From NCBI GenBank assembly GCA_009602735.1, contig WELA01008001.1, positions 332,125-362,432 on the forward strand: a DNA stretch of 30,308 nt, written 5' to 3'. Below, one piece after another: positions 10,205-19,490 of this stretch. Numbering within the stretch: position 1 is the first letter of the stretch; each line of letters starts with the position of its first letter. The notes below the pieces were generated by a model. The model worked only from the letters and a program-made list of their open reading frames with translations, was not told the DNA's origin and searched no databases. A program made the position numbers and the translations under genes. This DNA comes from Mesotaenium endlicherianum. Its lineage: Eukaryota; Streptophyta; Zygnematophyceae; Zygnematales; Mesotaeniaceae.

Positions 10205-11236
10205 TTACTGGCGTCCTCCTTTTTCCTGCTGTTGAGGTTGCTTCGCCTTCACGTAACAGTCTCGAGCCAGATGTCTAAGCTTGCCGCAGTTATAGCAGGG
10301 TCCTCTCGGCTTGAAATTCTGCTGCCTGCGCTGGTACTGCACAAGTCCTAACTCCATAGGTACTGGACCTTGTCCACTCGTGCTTGGCGCTTGAGATCCA
10401 AAGTGTTGCTGTCCTCCAAAGTTGTGGCTGCCCCACTGCCTCTGACTATACTCCACAGCGTCGACCCTTGTTGCCAATGCCACCATTTCTCCAAGACTGG
10501 TAGGGTCCTTGAGCGCCACTTCCTTGGCCACAGTTGGCTTGAGTCCTCTCTTGAACTTGTCCATCATCTCCGACTCGTGCATGGATGGACATTGAAGCAC
10601 CAGCTCGTTGAAGCGCGATACATACTCCTGAACGCTTCCTCGTTGACGAAGGCGCACCAATAGATCTCGAGCGGTAGCCTCGGGTGCAATAGGTTGAAAT
10701 TGCCTCTTCAAGCCTTCAAATAGCTGATCAACAGTAGCAGGAACTCCAGACAGCTGCTCTTCTCGTTCATACCAAGCTCCAGCACTCTTCTGCAGCAAAG
10801 TTATGACAAAGGCGACTTGCCTGTCGGGCGTGAGCGCAGAATACTCCATAAACTTCTTCACTCCAAAAATCCATTGATGAACAGGCGGCGATCCACGCTC
10901 TCCAGTATAAACTTCAGGCTTAGGCGCACGCACTCCTGATGCGGGTGGAATAACTGGTTGCACCACTGGGTTAACATGAATCGGTGGCACAACAGGTGTA
11001 GGTGCCGAACTCGTCGAAGCGGTGTTCCCCATAACAACACGCACCATTCTCTCCACCTCCGCGCGCATATTTTGTTGAAATTGGGTGTAGACTTCTCCTC
11101 CAATTGCATTCGCCATTTGCCTTAGCATCGCCTGCATCTCTTGTTGCTCTCTGGTCATCGTAGGTGTCGCCTGCTGCCCTGCGCGCTCAACATGCTCGAC
11201 ATGTTCGCCTCCTCTAGCTGCCGGCTGCGACTCCAT
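10205..11236 (-). CDS. gag: Gag of element C
   Basis: 343 residues, start ATG at 11236 about 20 nt after the PBS. The capsid-type domain covers about residues 95-245 (motifs VHQWIFGVKKFM, SAGAWYEREE, FKRGLKP). One zinc knuckle, CYNCGKLRHLARDC (C-x2-C-x4-H-x4-C), lies near the end. The family usually has GH before the zinc His; here it is RH. The reading frame is intact although pol is dead. Only 56 nt separate it from the first pol fragment, and the protease N-terminal half that should lie there is deleted. Confidence 0.88.
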   Translation of the reverse strand: MESQPAARGGEHVEHVERAGQQATPTMTREQQEMQAMLRQMANAIGGEVYTQFQQNMRAEVERMVRVVMGNTASTSSAPTPVVPPIHVNPVVQPVIPPASGVRAPKPEVYTGERGSPPVHQWIFGVKKFMEYSALTPDRQVAFVITLLQKSAGAWYEREEQLSGVPATVDQLFEGLKRQFQPIAPEATARDLLVRLRQRGSVQEYVSRFNELVLQCPSMHESEMMDKFKRGLKPTVAKEVALKDPTSLGEMVALATRVDAVEYSQRQWGSHNFGGQQHFGSQAPSTSGQGPVPMELGLVQYQRRQQNFKPRGPCYNCGKLRHLARDCYVKAKQPQQQEKGGRQ

Positions 11237-11254
11237 AATATAATATGCAAACTA

Positions 11255-11271
11255 GCCCAGCTCCAATACCA
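11255..11271 (-). other. Primer-binding site of element C
   Basis: Minus strand TGGTATTGGAGCTGGGC, two bases after a TG...CA-type LTR end at 11274. It resembles the tRNA-iMet-type PBS of A and matches the family position between LTR and gag. Confidence 0.7.
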
Positions 11272-11273
11272 GA

Positions 11274-12300
11274 TGAAAGGGGCAGAGTGCCCTTGTGGAA
11301 GCGTAGTGACTCACGAGGAAAAGAACAAGTTGCAATCATACTAAAGAGTGCAGCGACATCTCACTAAGAAAGCTTGGGAAAATTACTCAACATTTTGAGT
11401 AGCAAGAAACTGCTCACAAATGGTGTAGGGTGAAAGGCCTTGTCATTACAAACCCGTAGAAATTTACAGAAGTGAAAACTGATAAGAAACAAAGAAGTTA
11501 TGCCTATCTATAATTTTCTGCGTAAGTGCTTCTCCCTAGGAGGAAGCTACGGATTTTCCTAAGTGTTCGTCAAATCGTCCCTTCCAGAATATTCGTGAGT
11601 AAGCCAGACCAGTCTAATCTGACGTGTCGGGCCGAATTGACGTCCACATACATGCATTGACATTACTAGAATATTCTATCTTAGACGCGCTAGGCTAAAC
11701 CGAAACTTCTAGGTAAATCGACCTAGTCGGCACACCGCGTCAGCAAAACTTACGTGAAGGTTCGAGTTTATTCTAACGGGCCAGATCGCTTGACGCTGTC
11801 GGTCAATCTGACGATCGCGCTCATCGCGAATTAAGGGCAGTCGTCAACCAACCTCAAAACTAATTAAACTTCAGAAATTCGTTACTCTCTCAATACTTGA
11901 CCAAATTCGATGAACTTTATATCAAAATGACCACAAAAATGCACTCTACACTAATATACAATCAAAACATTCTTTCATGAAACTCAAAAATGCACTTTAT
12001 AAACCTACGACCTTACACATTCCCTTTCTACTGAACCTTCATCTGAAGAATATGCTTCGCTTGGATTCCACTGCTCTACACCGTGCTCATCTCTTGGACT
12101 TCAATCAAATCATGAGCCTTTCATAAACACACCCTCTTACTGTTCTACCCGTGCTGCCTTACACTCCAGTGGCCCTCAGTCTGAAAACTATCTCGAGACT
12201 ATTGTGCACAATTTTGACCGTCCTTCAACACGTCGTGTATTGTCGGACACTACCCTTGGTGACATTCGTGTCAGTCCATATGGGTGCCTCAGGTCCTTCA
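11274..12300 (-). repeat. Putative 5' LTR of element C, outer boundary uncertain
   Basis: Non-coding stretch of about 1 kb that starts with TG beside the PBS. Minus-strand TATAAAG motifs lie at 11995-12001 and near 11920. Two AGAATATTC motifs (11586-11595 and 11668-11677) resemble heat-shock elements. The second LTR is outside the window, so the right end cannot be set by comparison. Confidence 0.5.
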
Positions 12301-12385
12301 CATTTGCTGTTATTTTTGCGCATTACATGTTGATTTTTCCTGATTCGCAAAGAGTGAGCAGGGTTTAGGGAGCTCATGGGCTTTC

Positions 12386-12830
12386 ATGAGCTTTCATAGG
12401 GAGCTCATAGCAGAGATTCTAAGTCATGAGAAGTTTTGCGTCAAAGACTACCTTGAAACCACCACGTACAGGTTTGAGAAATTAAACAATGAACTTGGCG
12501 AGGTTGGCATGAGGCAATGTCCTATGCCTCAAGGTGAGACTCTATATTATCGAAGCATTGTTGACACTCCACTACACTTTCATCTGACCTTTGTTACACT
12601 CGGGGGATCCATTGGATATCTAAATAAGCGCGCCGAGGTTTAGTATCTGGTGTATACAATGCACCTTTTGTCACTGATGATCATATTGATGGTTTCTTTA
12701 AAACGTACAAAGCTAGTTTCAGGATTTTTGGAGGAGTGGATCTCTCTCTTCATCTCGGAGATTATGTTGTATTCTATGAGACAAACTTGAATGATAAGTG
12801 CATCCCACACCCCTGCTTATTTCTTCAAAT
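12386..12830 (+). pseudogene. Host-like coding relic of unknown family
   Basis: An 85-codon frame (12386-12643) is followed in another frame by about 50 codons (around 12650-12800) with motifs DDHIDGFF and LHLGDYVVFYETN. The two read like one coding stretch broken by a frameshift near 12640. The LGDYVVF motif is compatible with the start of a BAH-type domain, whose continuation may lie at 13433-13625. I cannot name the gene. The AT-rich stretch 12830-13390 looks intronic and shows nothing else. Confidence 0.35.
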
Positions 12831-13396
12831 TTTGATTCTTATGTGTCAAATTTGGCATGTAGCCATCCTCTGTGATTTACAATCCATCCCTATTGTGCTA
12901 TTTGCTTCTTTCACTTGCATATTGTTACTGCCTTGATTGCTGCCTATTAACCTTCATATCTCTTGTGCATATAATTTTTATGTGCAACCATTTGTCATTA
13001 TATATTTGTTATGCTTTCATCGACACATACTGTTACCCCCATTGTGTATGGTGCTACCTGTCTCCTGTGCTTCCCCACATTTTAGTTTCTCTTTACAGAC
13101 CCCCTGTATATCCATCCTTTGCCTTCCTTGTTGCACTTCTCTGAGTTTGTTTGCTGGAGTGTGTGTTGAATCACCGCTGCCTGCTTCCTTTGTCACTTAT
13201 ATTTCCACTGTGCAGGCTTAGAGGTACATTATATGACAAATTACATTATTGCCTGTGTTCATCTTCCATTATGACATGTCACTTGTACTTTTAATCGCTT
13301 TCGTGTGCTTCAATTTTTTTCTCCCCTTTCTGTTAATGACTTCTTTCTGAGGCCCTAAATTGTGTATTGTACTCCCTTCTTGGCTTTGTATATGCA

Positions 13397-13625
13397 GGTT
13401 TGCGTGGAAGTGTCAGGGTTGGTAGACTATAGCGCATTTTGTGGACCGACATAATTAAGAGGGACACTCGTCGGCCCATGCTGGAACTTCGCATGTTTGA
13501 GTTCTTCGACCATGAAGGCATTGAACTTAGCGACTACGGTGAGGCCTTCTGCATAGCTCATACGAGGCGGGTGGACTCCACGTCTGTTGTGTCATCTTGC
13601 AACATGGTGATCTTGCAAGAGGATG
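13397..13625 (+). CDS. Exon-like segment, possibly part of a BAH-like domain
   Basis: A good acceptor (TATGCAG, ending 13397) precedes the segment, and an in-frame TAG at 13430-13432 limits the open part to about 13433-13625. The translation holds ELRMFEFFDHEGIELSDY, then VDSTSVVSSCNMVI. The pattern of a strand ending in an aromatic pair, then E-x-S and a closing V-x-x-S/K-C-x-V, recalls BAH domains (chromatin readers). This is by-eye similarity only. Base composition turns GC-rich after about 13620, which may mark an exon end or a chimeric joint. Confidence 0.3.
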
Positions 13626-13797
13626 ACAGCCCCCCAGCATCTCGTGTGCCCCATGCCCATGGATGGCGTGGGGGGACGTCTCCTGTGCTCCGGACAATGG
13701 CACCAGGCCAACCCCAGGCCCCAGCAAGCTGTTGACGTGGCAAAGTGCTGACAGGGCAACGCGCTCACACGTCGACGTGCTCGACGAGCTGGAGCAG

Positions 13798-14560
13798 GTA
13801 CTTGAAGCCGACGCACATGGAGGTGCCAAAGTTCCAGGTGGTTGTGGCAAGCAAGGACGGCGCGCAGTACCTCCAGTCGGGCTATGCCTGGCTGTACCTT
13901 GACGCCCACACGCCGTTGCTCACACCCACGGCCATCGAGGCAAACCTGGAGTCTTTGTCGCTCATGCGCCTGCAGCTCGAGCTCCCCTACAACATCGTAC
14001 GCGTCGCTCCTCCTCCCCCCCTCTCTCTCGCGACCCCTCACTCGTTCCTCCGCTCTCTCCCTTCCTCTTTCATCCGCTCTCTCATCTCTCCTCTCTCACC
14101 TCCTATCTCCTCCCCGCGCTCCTCCCCCCTCTTTCTCTCCCCTCTTGTCCTGGCTTCACTAGGTCGCATTAAGTATGGTTATGAAATCTGAGATGGCACA
14201 CTTGCAGCTAAAATTTCGGGTGGGGTGTGTGCGAGAGGCTCCGATGTTTAGCTTTAGAGTTTATCAGAAGGTGACCCTCACAAAGCAGCTGGTCTTTATC
14301 ACAGCAGCTTCTCTGGCTTCTCTCCAGTTTGGCAGGCGTTGGTGGGGAAGCTCGTCACGGCCGCCATTGTCCTGCCCCTGAACCGTGTGTCGTTTGCGCT
14401 GTGCCCGCAACAGCCCAACTTGGACGCGGCGGCGTACTACGAGCGGCCGTGCGTGAAGTGGGTGTGGACGGAGTGCAAGGGAATCACGTACCGCAACTTT
14501 GTCACCAGCGGCCGCAACTCCTTCTCCATGATCTCCCGCGCAGTCTCCATGAGTGCTCCC
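13798..14560 (+). CDS. Two GC-rich exons joined in frame by a 339-nt intron, unknown protein
   Basis: Exon a (about 13798-13996) begins after GGAGCAG and ends at a GT (13997) in phase 0. Exon b starts after TTTGGCAG (14336) in phase 0 and stays open to about 14560. The first exon includes YLQSGYAWLYLDAHTPL and the second KLVTAAIVLPLNRVSFAL, PCVKWVWTECKG and TYRNFVTSG. Third codon positions are strongly G/C, unlike the flanks, which supports real coding sequence. Matching phases across the intron support it further. No family was recognised and the ends are uncertain. Confidence 0.45.
14008..14152 (+). repeat. Long polypyrimidine tract in the intron of the GC-rich gene
   Basis: About 145 nt made almost wholly of C and T (CTCTCTC, CCTCC and TTCCTC blocks) with rare purines. 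It lies inside the proposed intron 13997-14335. Confidence 0.8.
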
Positions 14561-14885
14561 CTCTCCCGCCCTTTACTTTCCAAAAATAATTTCCCTCCCT
14601 TCTTCATCACCCCCTCTGCGTCAAGCAGTCAGGAGGTGCTTCTGTGCGCGATGAGTGTTTCGCCTTGGTGGCTCTTAATAAAGCTGGGACTGTGTCACGG
14701 GTGGGCCTGAGGAAAGTACTGCAGGGAGTACCTTGCGGAGGATGTTTGGGATGTCACCTATTGTGTGTATTTGAGAGTCTCTGGTGACCAGGAGGGGCCT
14801 TTTTCGCGACATTGAAAGCATGTGAAATGACTGCCTGTCTTTTGCAACCGGTTTGAGACTTGGTACCAGGGTTCTCTTGTATGTG

Positions 14886-15047
14886 GGGGTGCATGAGTGA
14901 GTGTGGTGGACTTTGTGTGCGCTTGTTTGCACGCGCAAATGTGTTTTGCGCAGGGGTGCTTTAGTGAGTGTGCCATACTTCTGTGGATGAGGGTGTGCGC
15001 TTGTCTGAACGCGCAAATACGTCTTGCGCATGTGTGTGTGTGTGTGT
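14886..15047 (+). repeat. Two-copy tandem repeat with GCGC-rich core, plus (TG)n
   Basis: The units start at GGGGTGC (about 14886 and 14954). Each contains TGTGCGCTTGT, then ACGCGCAAAT, then TTGCGCA. The units are about 68 and 78 bp. A (TG)n run follows at 15031-15047. The rest of 14560-15220 shows no gene that I can support. Confidence 0.6.
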
Positions 15048-15225
15048 CCCCTTCCTGGTGCTGAGGGTATGTTATTTAGCTTCCTTGTATTCAGCACTAC
15101 AGTTCGTTGCAGGTGGTAACATGCTCTGGGAGGGTGTAGATGATGGAGTGCAGTGTCATGGTGCAGTGTCATGCTCTATGAAGTACATTCTAAAATAAGA
15201 TGTGTGTGTGACGCATTCTTGCAGG

Positions 15226-15558
15226 TCACTGATGGTGTCCAATTATCCAGGATTTAAGGCCTCTGGATGGAGAAACTCGACGAGTATGTAGGCATCTCAT
15301 AGTATACTCACAGGTTGTGTGTAGTACGCTTGCTTCTGTATTGTGTTATGTAGTTCAAGTCCCCATTCATGTCGTAAGAGCTCAAGTTTTTTGTGTTGTC
15401 TTTGAAGTTACCATACATGTCACGAACACATGTCCTTACTTGTTATGATTTTTAAAGAATGTTCCTATTCATTTTCTTTGCAGAACATGGCTAGTGTTGG
15501 TGCTTGTCTGAGGATTGATAACGATGCTACAAGAGAACGTAGTGTAATAGGTGGAAGG
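15226..15558 (+). CDS. Two short exon-like segments, possible continuation of the GC-rich gene
   Basis: After TTCTTGCAG (ending near 15226) a segment with SNYPGFKASGW runs to a GTATGT donor near 15285. After TTTCTTTGCAG (ending near 15483) a segment with SVGACLRIDNDATRER runs to a GTAGTA near 15557. Good acceptors and protein-like composition support them, but they are short and no family is recognised. Nothing more is supported between 15560 and 16400. Confidence 0.3.
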
Positions 15559-16401
15559 TAGTACTTGCATCAAGGGGAAAACACTTGCAATGCTTATTGT
15601 GATGTAGGACATTGTACACGCAGAACATTTGCTTCATCGGTCGACAGTCAAACACGGTGGAGTCTAACAATCAGCCTCGCTAGTCACTTGCCACGTTAAT
15701 GAGTTTGTACGAATTACTCAACATCGTTGAGCAACTCACACAGTTCACATGGCCTTCTCTCAGAGGGAAGTAGCACATGATCGCATAGTGACGTACCAAT
15801 ATGATCAGAAGATGTTGTACTGCTTGCTTGCTGAACAAAAACATTACTGTTTTCAATATGTGGTAAATTTCCTGCCCTACCTTCAATCGACTGCAAGGGT
15901 ACTCTACTAGCAGCTACAATCCCAGTGTTATCAGCTCTCCAATTGCCAAGTACCTGCACACGACTTGCTATCATGAGCCCCCAAAAATCTGCCCAATACT
16001 GTAATAACACCCAAATGAAAATCAATGTCTTCAATAATATTAGTTGAAATATGTTGTAGAACAAAGAAAATACGTGTGCAAAGCAAATTGCAGTGGGACT
16101 ACATGGATAAACATACCACGAGTGGCATGGAAGTAGCAGCAACCATTGGCCGTGACGCATTATGTGATATGAAAAATCTTAGGTTGGCCTTGCGCAAGAA
16201 GCGTAAGACATGGTTCTTCTTTCCCAGAGGGCTGTAGATACGGATTTTGGCGGGTACGCACACAATGGCAGATTGATTGACAATAAGTTTGCACAGTATA
16301 AGCAAAACTGTAATATACCATCTAAAGAACTTCGAAGTGTGCAAGACAAACATGAGAATTGCAAATGGCACAAGAGAGGTTAGTTAAGCTATTCACCTTA
16401 C

Positions 16402-16585
16402 AGTGTATTGAGAGGACTCGAAGTAGCCCACAGAAGCCTTCAGATGCCAACTTCCCGTCAAGAAGAACTGCGAAATAATAGGCTTTATTGGCAGCTATGT
16501 GACCGACTTGAGTACGTCTTTTGCTGTAGACTTTAATAGCATTGAAATCAAAGAGGTTGCAGGAATTCCTTTTGAGTAATATTGA
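16402..16585 (-). CDS. Exon encoding the C-terminal half of a HIRAN domain
   Basis: Minus strand. The acceptor TATTTGCAG precedes 16585 and the donor GTAAGG follows 16402, giving 184 nt. The translation includes NLFDFNAIKV, TQVGHIAANKA and a VLLDGKLASEG-like tail. This fits the HIRAN signature N-x-x-D-x-NAIKV...QVGHI found in HLTF/SMARCA3-type and Rad5-type helicases, where it binds 3' DNA ends at stalled forks. The first half appears at 17280-17405. I see no SNF2 helicase motifs in the window. It is probably a gene fragment or a captured domain. Confidence 0.5.
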
Positions 16586-17231
16586 CTGCAAATAGCACAC
16601 ATAGAGATAGAATTTAAGTGCGTCATCGTCACAAATACAAACTACATGTATGACAAGAGACAGGTGTTAAATGAACATCTGCAAATAGTTGACAGCAATA
16701 TATGTAGAACATGTTTACACATAAGAGGGAAGTCCAAGCAAGTGGAGACACCTGCCTGCAAAATGACACCAATTTAAGGCCAGGTGACAAAAGAAAGGGA
16801 GTCAGCAAATCAAGGGGACAAAGGAGCTAGGACAAAGGGGGAAAGCGGCAGATGGCATATACATGCAGAAGCTAAGAGTAATACAGTATTCAAGTCCAGA
16901 AAACGGAGGACAGTTAAAGACGTGCAAGCCATGCTAACAGATCTAGCAGGTTGTATGCAGGTAATAGTGGGATCATGAACAATGTAATTATTACAAGAAT
17001 AATTGTGAGCTGTGTACATAAGAAAGAGAGTGAAGAGAATTGTATGGCAAAGTTAGCAGGCACCATATAAATACCAGAGTGCTGAAGCAGCGCTCTATAC
17101 ACACTGTACAACTTGCAGTATATATAAGGCATAAATGCAAAATTTTGCAAATGATAAGCACAGGTGGTAGCAGGTTTCAGCCAAAAAAAACCCACAAGGC
17201 AGACTTCCACACCCACCACACATGCATGTGC

Positions 17232-17405
17232 AATTTACCACAGTTGCCCTTGGAGCAACCCAATAGGAAGCGGGCCCACAAGTGTAGCACAGGCACGGAC
17301 CTCATTTGGGTTGATGAAGCAATCGTAGTAGGCAAGCCCGACGATGGACACCTTGACGTGGCCGAGATAAACTTCCTCATCTGCCAAGTTATACCTATCT
17401 GATAT
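17232..17405 (-). CDS. Exon-like segment with the N-terminal half of a HIRAN domain
   Basis: Minus-strand reading frame with EEVYLGHVKVSIVGLAYYD followed by FINPNEV. This matches the HIRAN opening of HLTF-type proteins (LG..RG.VVGL.YY.G..N..EMV). A TAA lies just upstream in the same frame, and an ATG near 17478 opens another frame, so a frameshift or missing exon is likely. The splice donor is unclear; a weak GT follows the ACACTT near 17280. Together with 16402-16585 this makes nearly a whole domain split by an intron of about 0.7 kb. Confidence 0.45.
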
Positions 17406-17599
17406 CCCACCTTATGTGGGTCGTTGTACATCCACTGTGCTCGCGAGTCGCAACTGGCTGGGCATTGAGAGACATTTTGCTAATAATGAACAGCTAAGTC
17501 TCCATCGTTGAAAGATATGAAAAAATAGACGAACTAATGGAGGGAATGCTGTACCTGCACTAATTTGTGAAGGAGGAAGGTAGGCATACAGGCTTGAAA

Positions 17600-17880
17600 T
17601 TAATATCCAAAGAGTGCACGAAAAGCCCAAACACGAGAATTGCCTGACGGGCGCACGTAAGACTCCGTGAAGTAAAGCTTTGAGATCTTTAGTGTTGGTC
17701 CAAGTACGAAATATCCCCGACAGGCGCACGAAAGGCTATGCACAATGGAATAATGAAATACTTCAAAAGTCCTAAAGATGCCTAACAGACGTCACGTAAG
17801 TCTTCGTACAATAGTCAAATCAAATTTCCGAAAACCCGAATTACATGATTACAGGAGCACGTAAGTGTTCTCGTAAGTGT
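17600..17880 (+). repeat. Degenerate repeat with recurring GCACGTAAG-like core
   Basis: Related cores recur about every 60-75 bp: GACGGGCGCACGTAAG (about 17646), GACAGGCGCACGAAAG (about 17720), ACAGACGTCACGTAAG (about 17785) and ACAGGAGCACGTAAG (about 17852). The stretch separates the minus-strand HIRAN exons from the plus-strand gene at 18147. Whether it is a decayed minisatellite or a regulatory array is unknown. Confidence 0.5.
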
Positions 17881-18146
17881 TGTATCAATCAATATACAAT
17901 GAAATACCTCATAACACGTGTCAGAATTTCACCCACTCTATCGTACGTTTGAGAATTACAAGGTCGTAGGTGAAGGGTGAAGGGATATTAAATGAGTGGA
18001 GAGCTTACGTTGAAAACAACAAAATTCTTGGACGTTCAGCAGGTTTTAGAAGATAAGCAGCGCTCCAACGGAAAACTCTACGTCGAAACAAGGTAGTGAA
18101 AAGAGGAGTGAGAGCTCAAACGATGAAAGTTTAGCAAAACGACCGA

Positions 18147-18884
18147 ATGGGGAGGGAACCAGTGTTGACTAGAAGTAGGCTGCTTAGTGCCAAGGTGAGA
18201 GAATCACAAATGGCAGAGGCTGATGAGGCAAGACATGATATTTTGAAAGAAGTGCAAGGTACGGTAGTAACCTCTAAAGAAGATAAAGCAATTGCAAAAA
18301 ACCAAGAGGATCATGTTGAGAGCTACGTCGCAAGGGTTGAATTAAAAAGTAGGAACAGGGTGGATAAGGTAGGCCTAGGCCTCAAAGTGAAATCAATAAG
18401 CGCAGTCAATAGCGCTGCACAGGCTGTTGCTCCTGTAGGCGGGCCAAATCCTACGAGCAAGTTTTTGTCAGTTGCTCAGCGAGCATCTTTGGAGGCTGCT
18501 AAGGAAGGAGCAAAAGAGGGAGTTATAGAAGGTCTCTCGCACTTTTTTCTGGGACATTCTAGCTTCAAAAGATTTCACGATATTCCATTGACCATACTGC
18601 AGGCAGTGGCTGTGAATGTTGAGAGGCTAGTGAATAAGTCAATGCATGCTACTGAGGGAGTGAATGGAGCAGATGCATTGGAGGGATCAAAAGGCAAGGG
18701 TGAGGCGCTGTTAGAGCATCAGTCACAGTTCTTAGATGCAGTTCAACTTTTGAGGGAGGCAACAGAGAAATGGGACGGCATTGAAGAGTCACTGAAGCGC
18801 GTGGAGGCAACCTTGAACAGTGTGGTGGAAGGAAGGGGTGTACAAGTGCAGAAAGAAGTGAAGAAGGAAGACGACCCTTTGGAG
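18147..18884 (+). CDS. First exon of an unknown host protein (246 codons)
   Basis: The ATG at 18147 opens 246 codons to GAG at 18882-18884, followed by GTATTA, a plausible donor in phase 0. If the donor is unused the frame ends 11 codons later at 18920. The protein is charged and helical. It opens with MGREPVLTRSR, has an Ala/Glu/Lys segment (about 112-130) and ends with a probable coiled coil (about 195-246) rich in Glu and Lys. No domain was recognised. Element B starts 160 bp downstream, and more plus-strand exon-like segments follow at 27.2-28.7 kb, so B may sit in an intron. Confidence 0.5.
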
Positions 18885-18963
18885 GTATTATTCATGTATT
18901 GTATATGCTGCAATATGTAATGTATACACTATCATGTGTCATTAGTAGGCGTCTTTCATGTAA

Positions 18964-19036
18964 GCTGACAGGTATCATAAAGGTTTTTTGTGCATTATAC
19001 TTGTCCGACACTTGCGCAAATAGTCATCAAATTATT
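18964..19036 (+). repeat. 73-bp host segment, left copy flanking element B
   Basis: It begins GCTGACAGGTATCATAAAGG. An almost identical copy (one mismatch) is at 26826-26898, directly after the right LTR. A more diverged copy lies at 27034-27104. Seven bases (TTAGTCA) separate this copy from the LTR at 19044. The wider motif starting GTGTCATTAGTAGGCG (about 18938) recurs at about 27004, so the host locus was already a tandem repeat. Confidence 0.85.
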
Positions 19037-19043
19037 TTAGTCA

Positions 19044-19490
19044 TGAAATGAATCGACTTACCAAATAGGCGATTAACAATTAATAAAGATCTTCATATCA
19101 GCAAGTAATCTTTATGGTATTTTTCGTAAACTGGTTAAACGGCAGAGGACAACACACTAGCAGTGAATAATACTCGTAAGTCAAATGCGAGTAAACTAGC
19201 ATCAATAATGCAAATCAGTAAACTCATACATAAGCAAGGTTAGAAGACAGTGCGTATCAATGGCTTCTTGCCTTGGATTCAGATCTCTCTCAGTAAGCTG
19301 TACAGGAGAGTTGGCCTCGTTTCCGAATGCCAAACTCGAGAGCAATGCTTAGCATATGTACATAGAATGTTTTTATTGTTCAACGGCCAGTGCGATGGCA
19401 CCGCCTACCCGGGAGTTAACTACGTTGGTAGGACCTCGATTAACCAAATCCACTGCCATCTCCCATCATCCCGAATCGCCATCCATCCAG
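19044..19490 (-). repeat. Truncated 3' LTR of element B
   Basis: It matches the A LTR from its TG end (6913) to about 7360, then breaks off after CCATCCATCC into ORF3 sequence. The U3 part, the minisatellite and the polypurine tract are missing. By eye it agrees with the A LTR (for example CAATTAATAAAGATC) better than with the right LTR of B, which reads AAGAAAGAAAGGTC at that place. Confidence 0.85.

Larger units (their letters stand above)
7685..12300 (-). mobile_element. Ty3/gypsy element C, older copy, interrupted by element A
   Basis: A different family from A/B. Order in transcription direction: putative LTR (from 11274), PBS (11255-11271), gag, decayed pol. Pol stops short in integrase exactly where the A LTR begins, so the integrase end, any chromodomain and the 3' LTR should lie left of A, outside the window. 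The right boundary near 12.3 kb is a guess; I could not fix the LTR end. Confidence 0.8.

Noticed and set aside
11741..11775. GGTTCGAG motif resembling a tRNA T-loop
   Set aside because: No acceptor stem, D-arm or anticodon arm can be paired around it.
15151..15172. Short direct repeat GGTGCAGTGTCAT
   Set aside because: Two copies only; ordinary slippage, no further structure.
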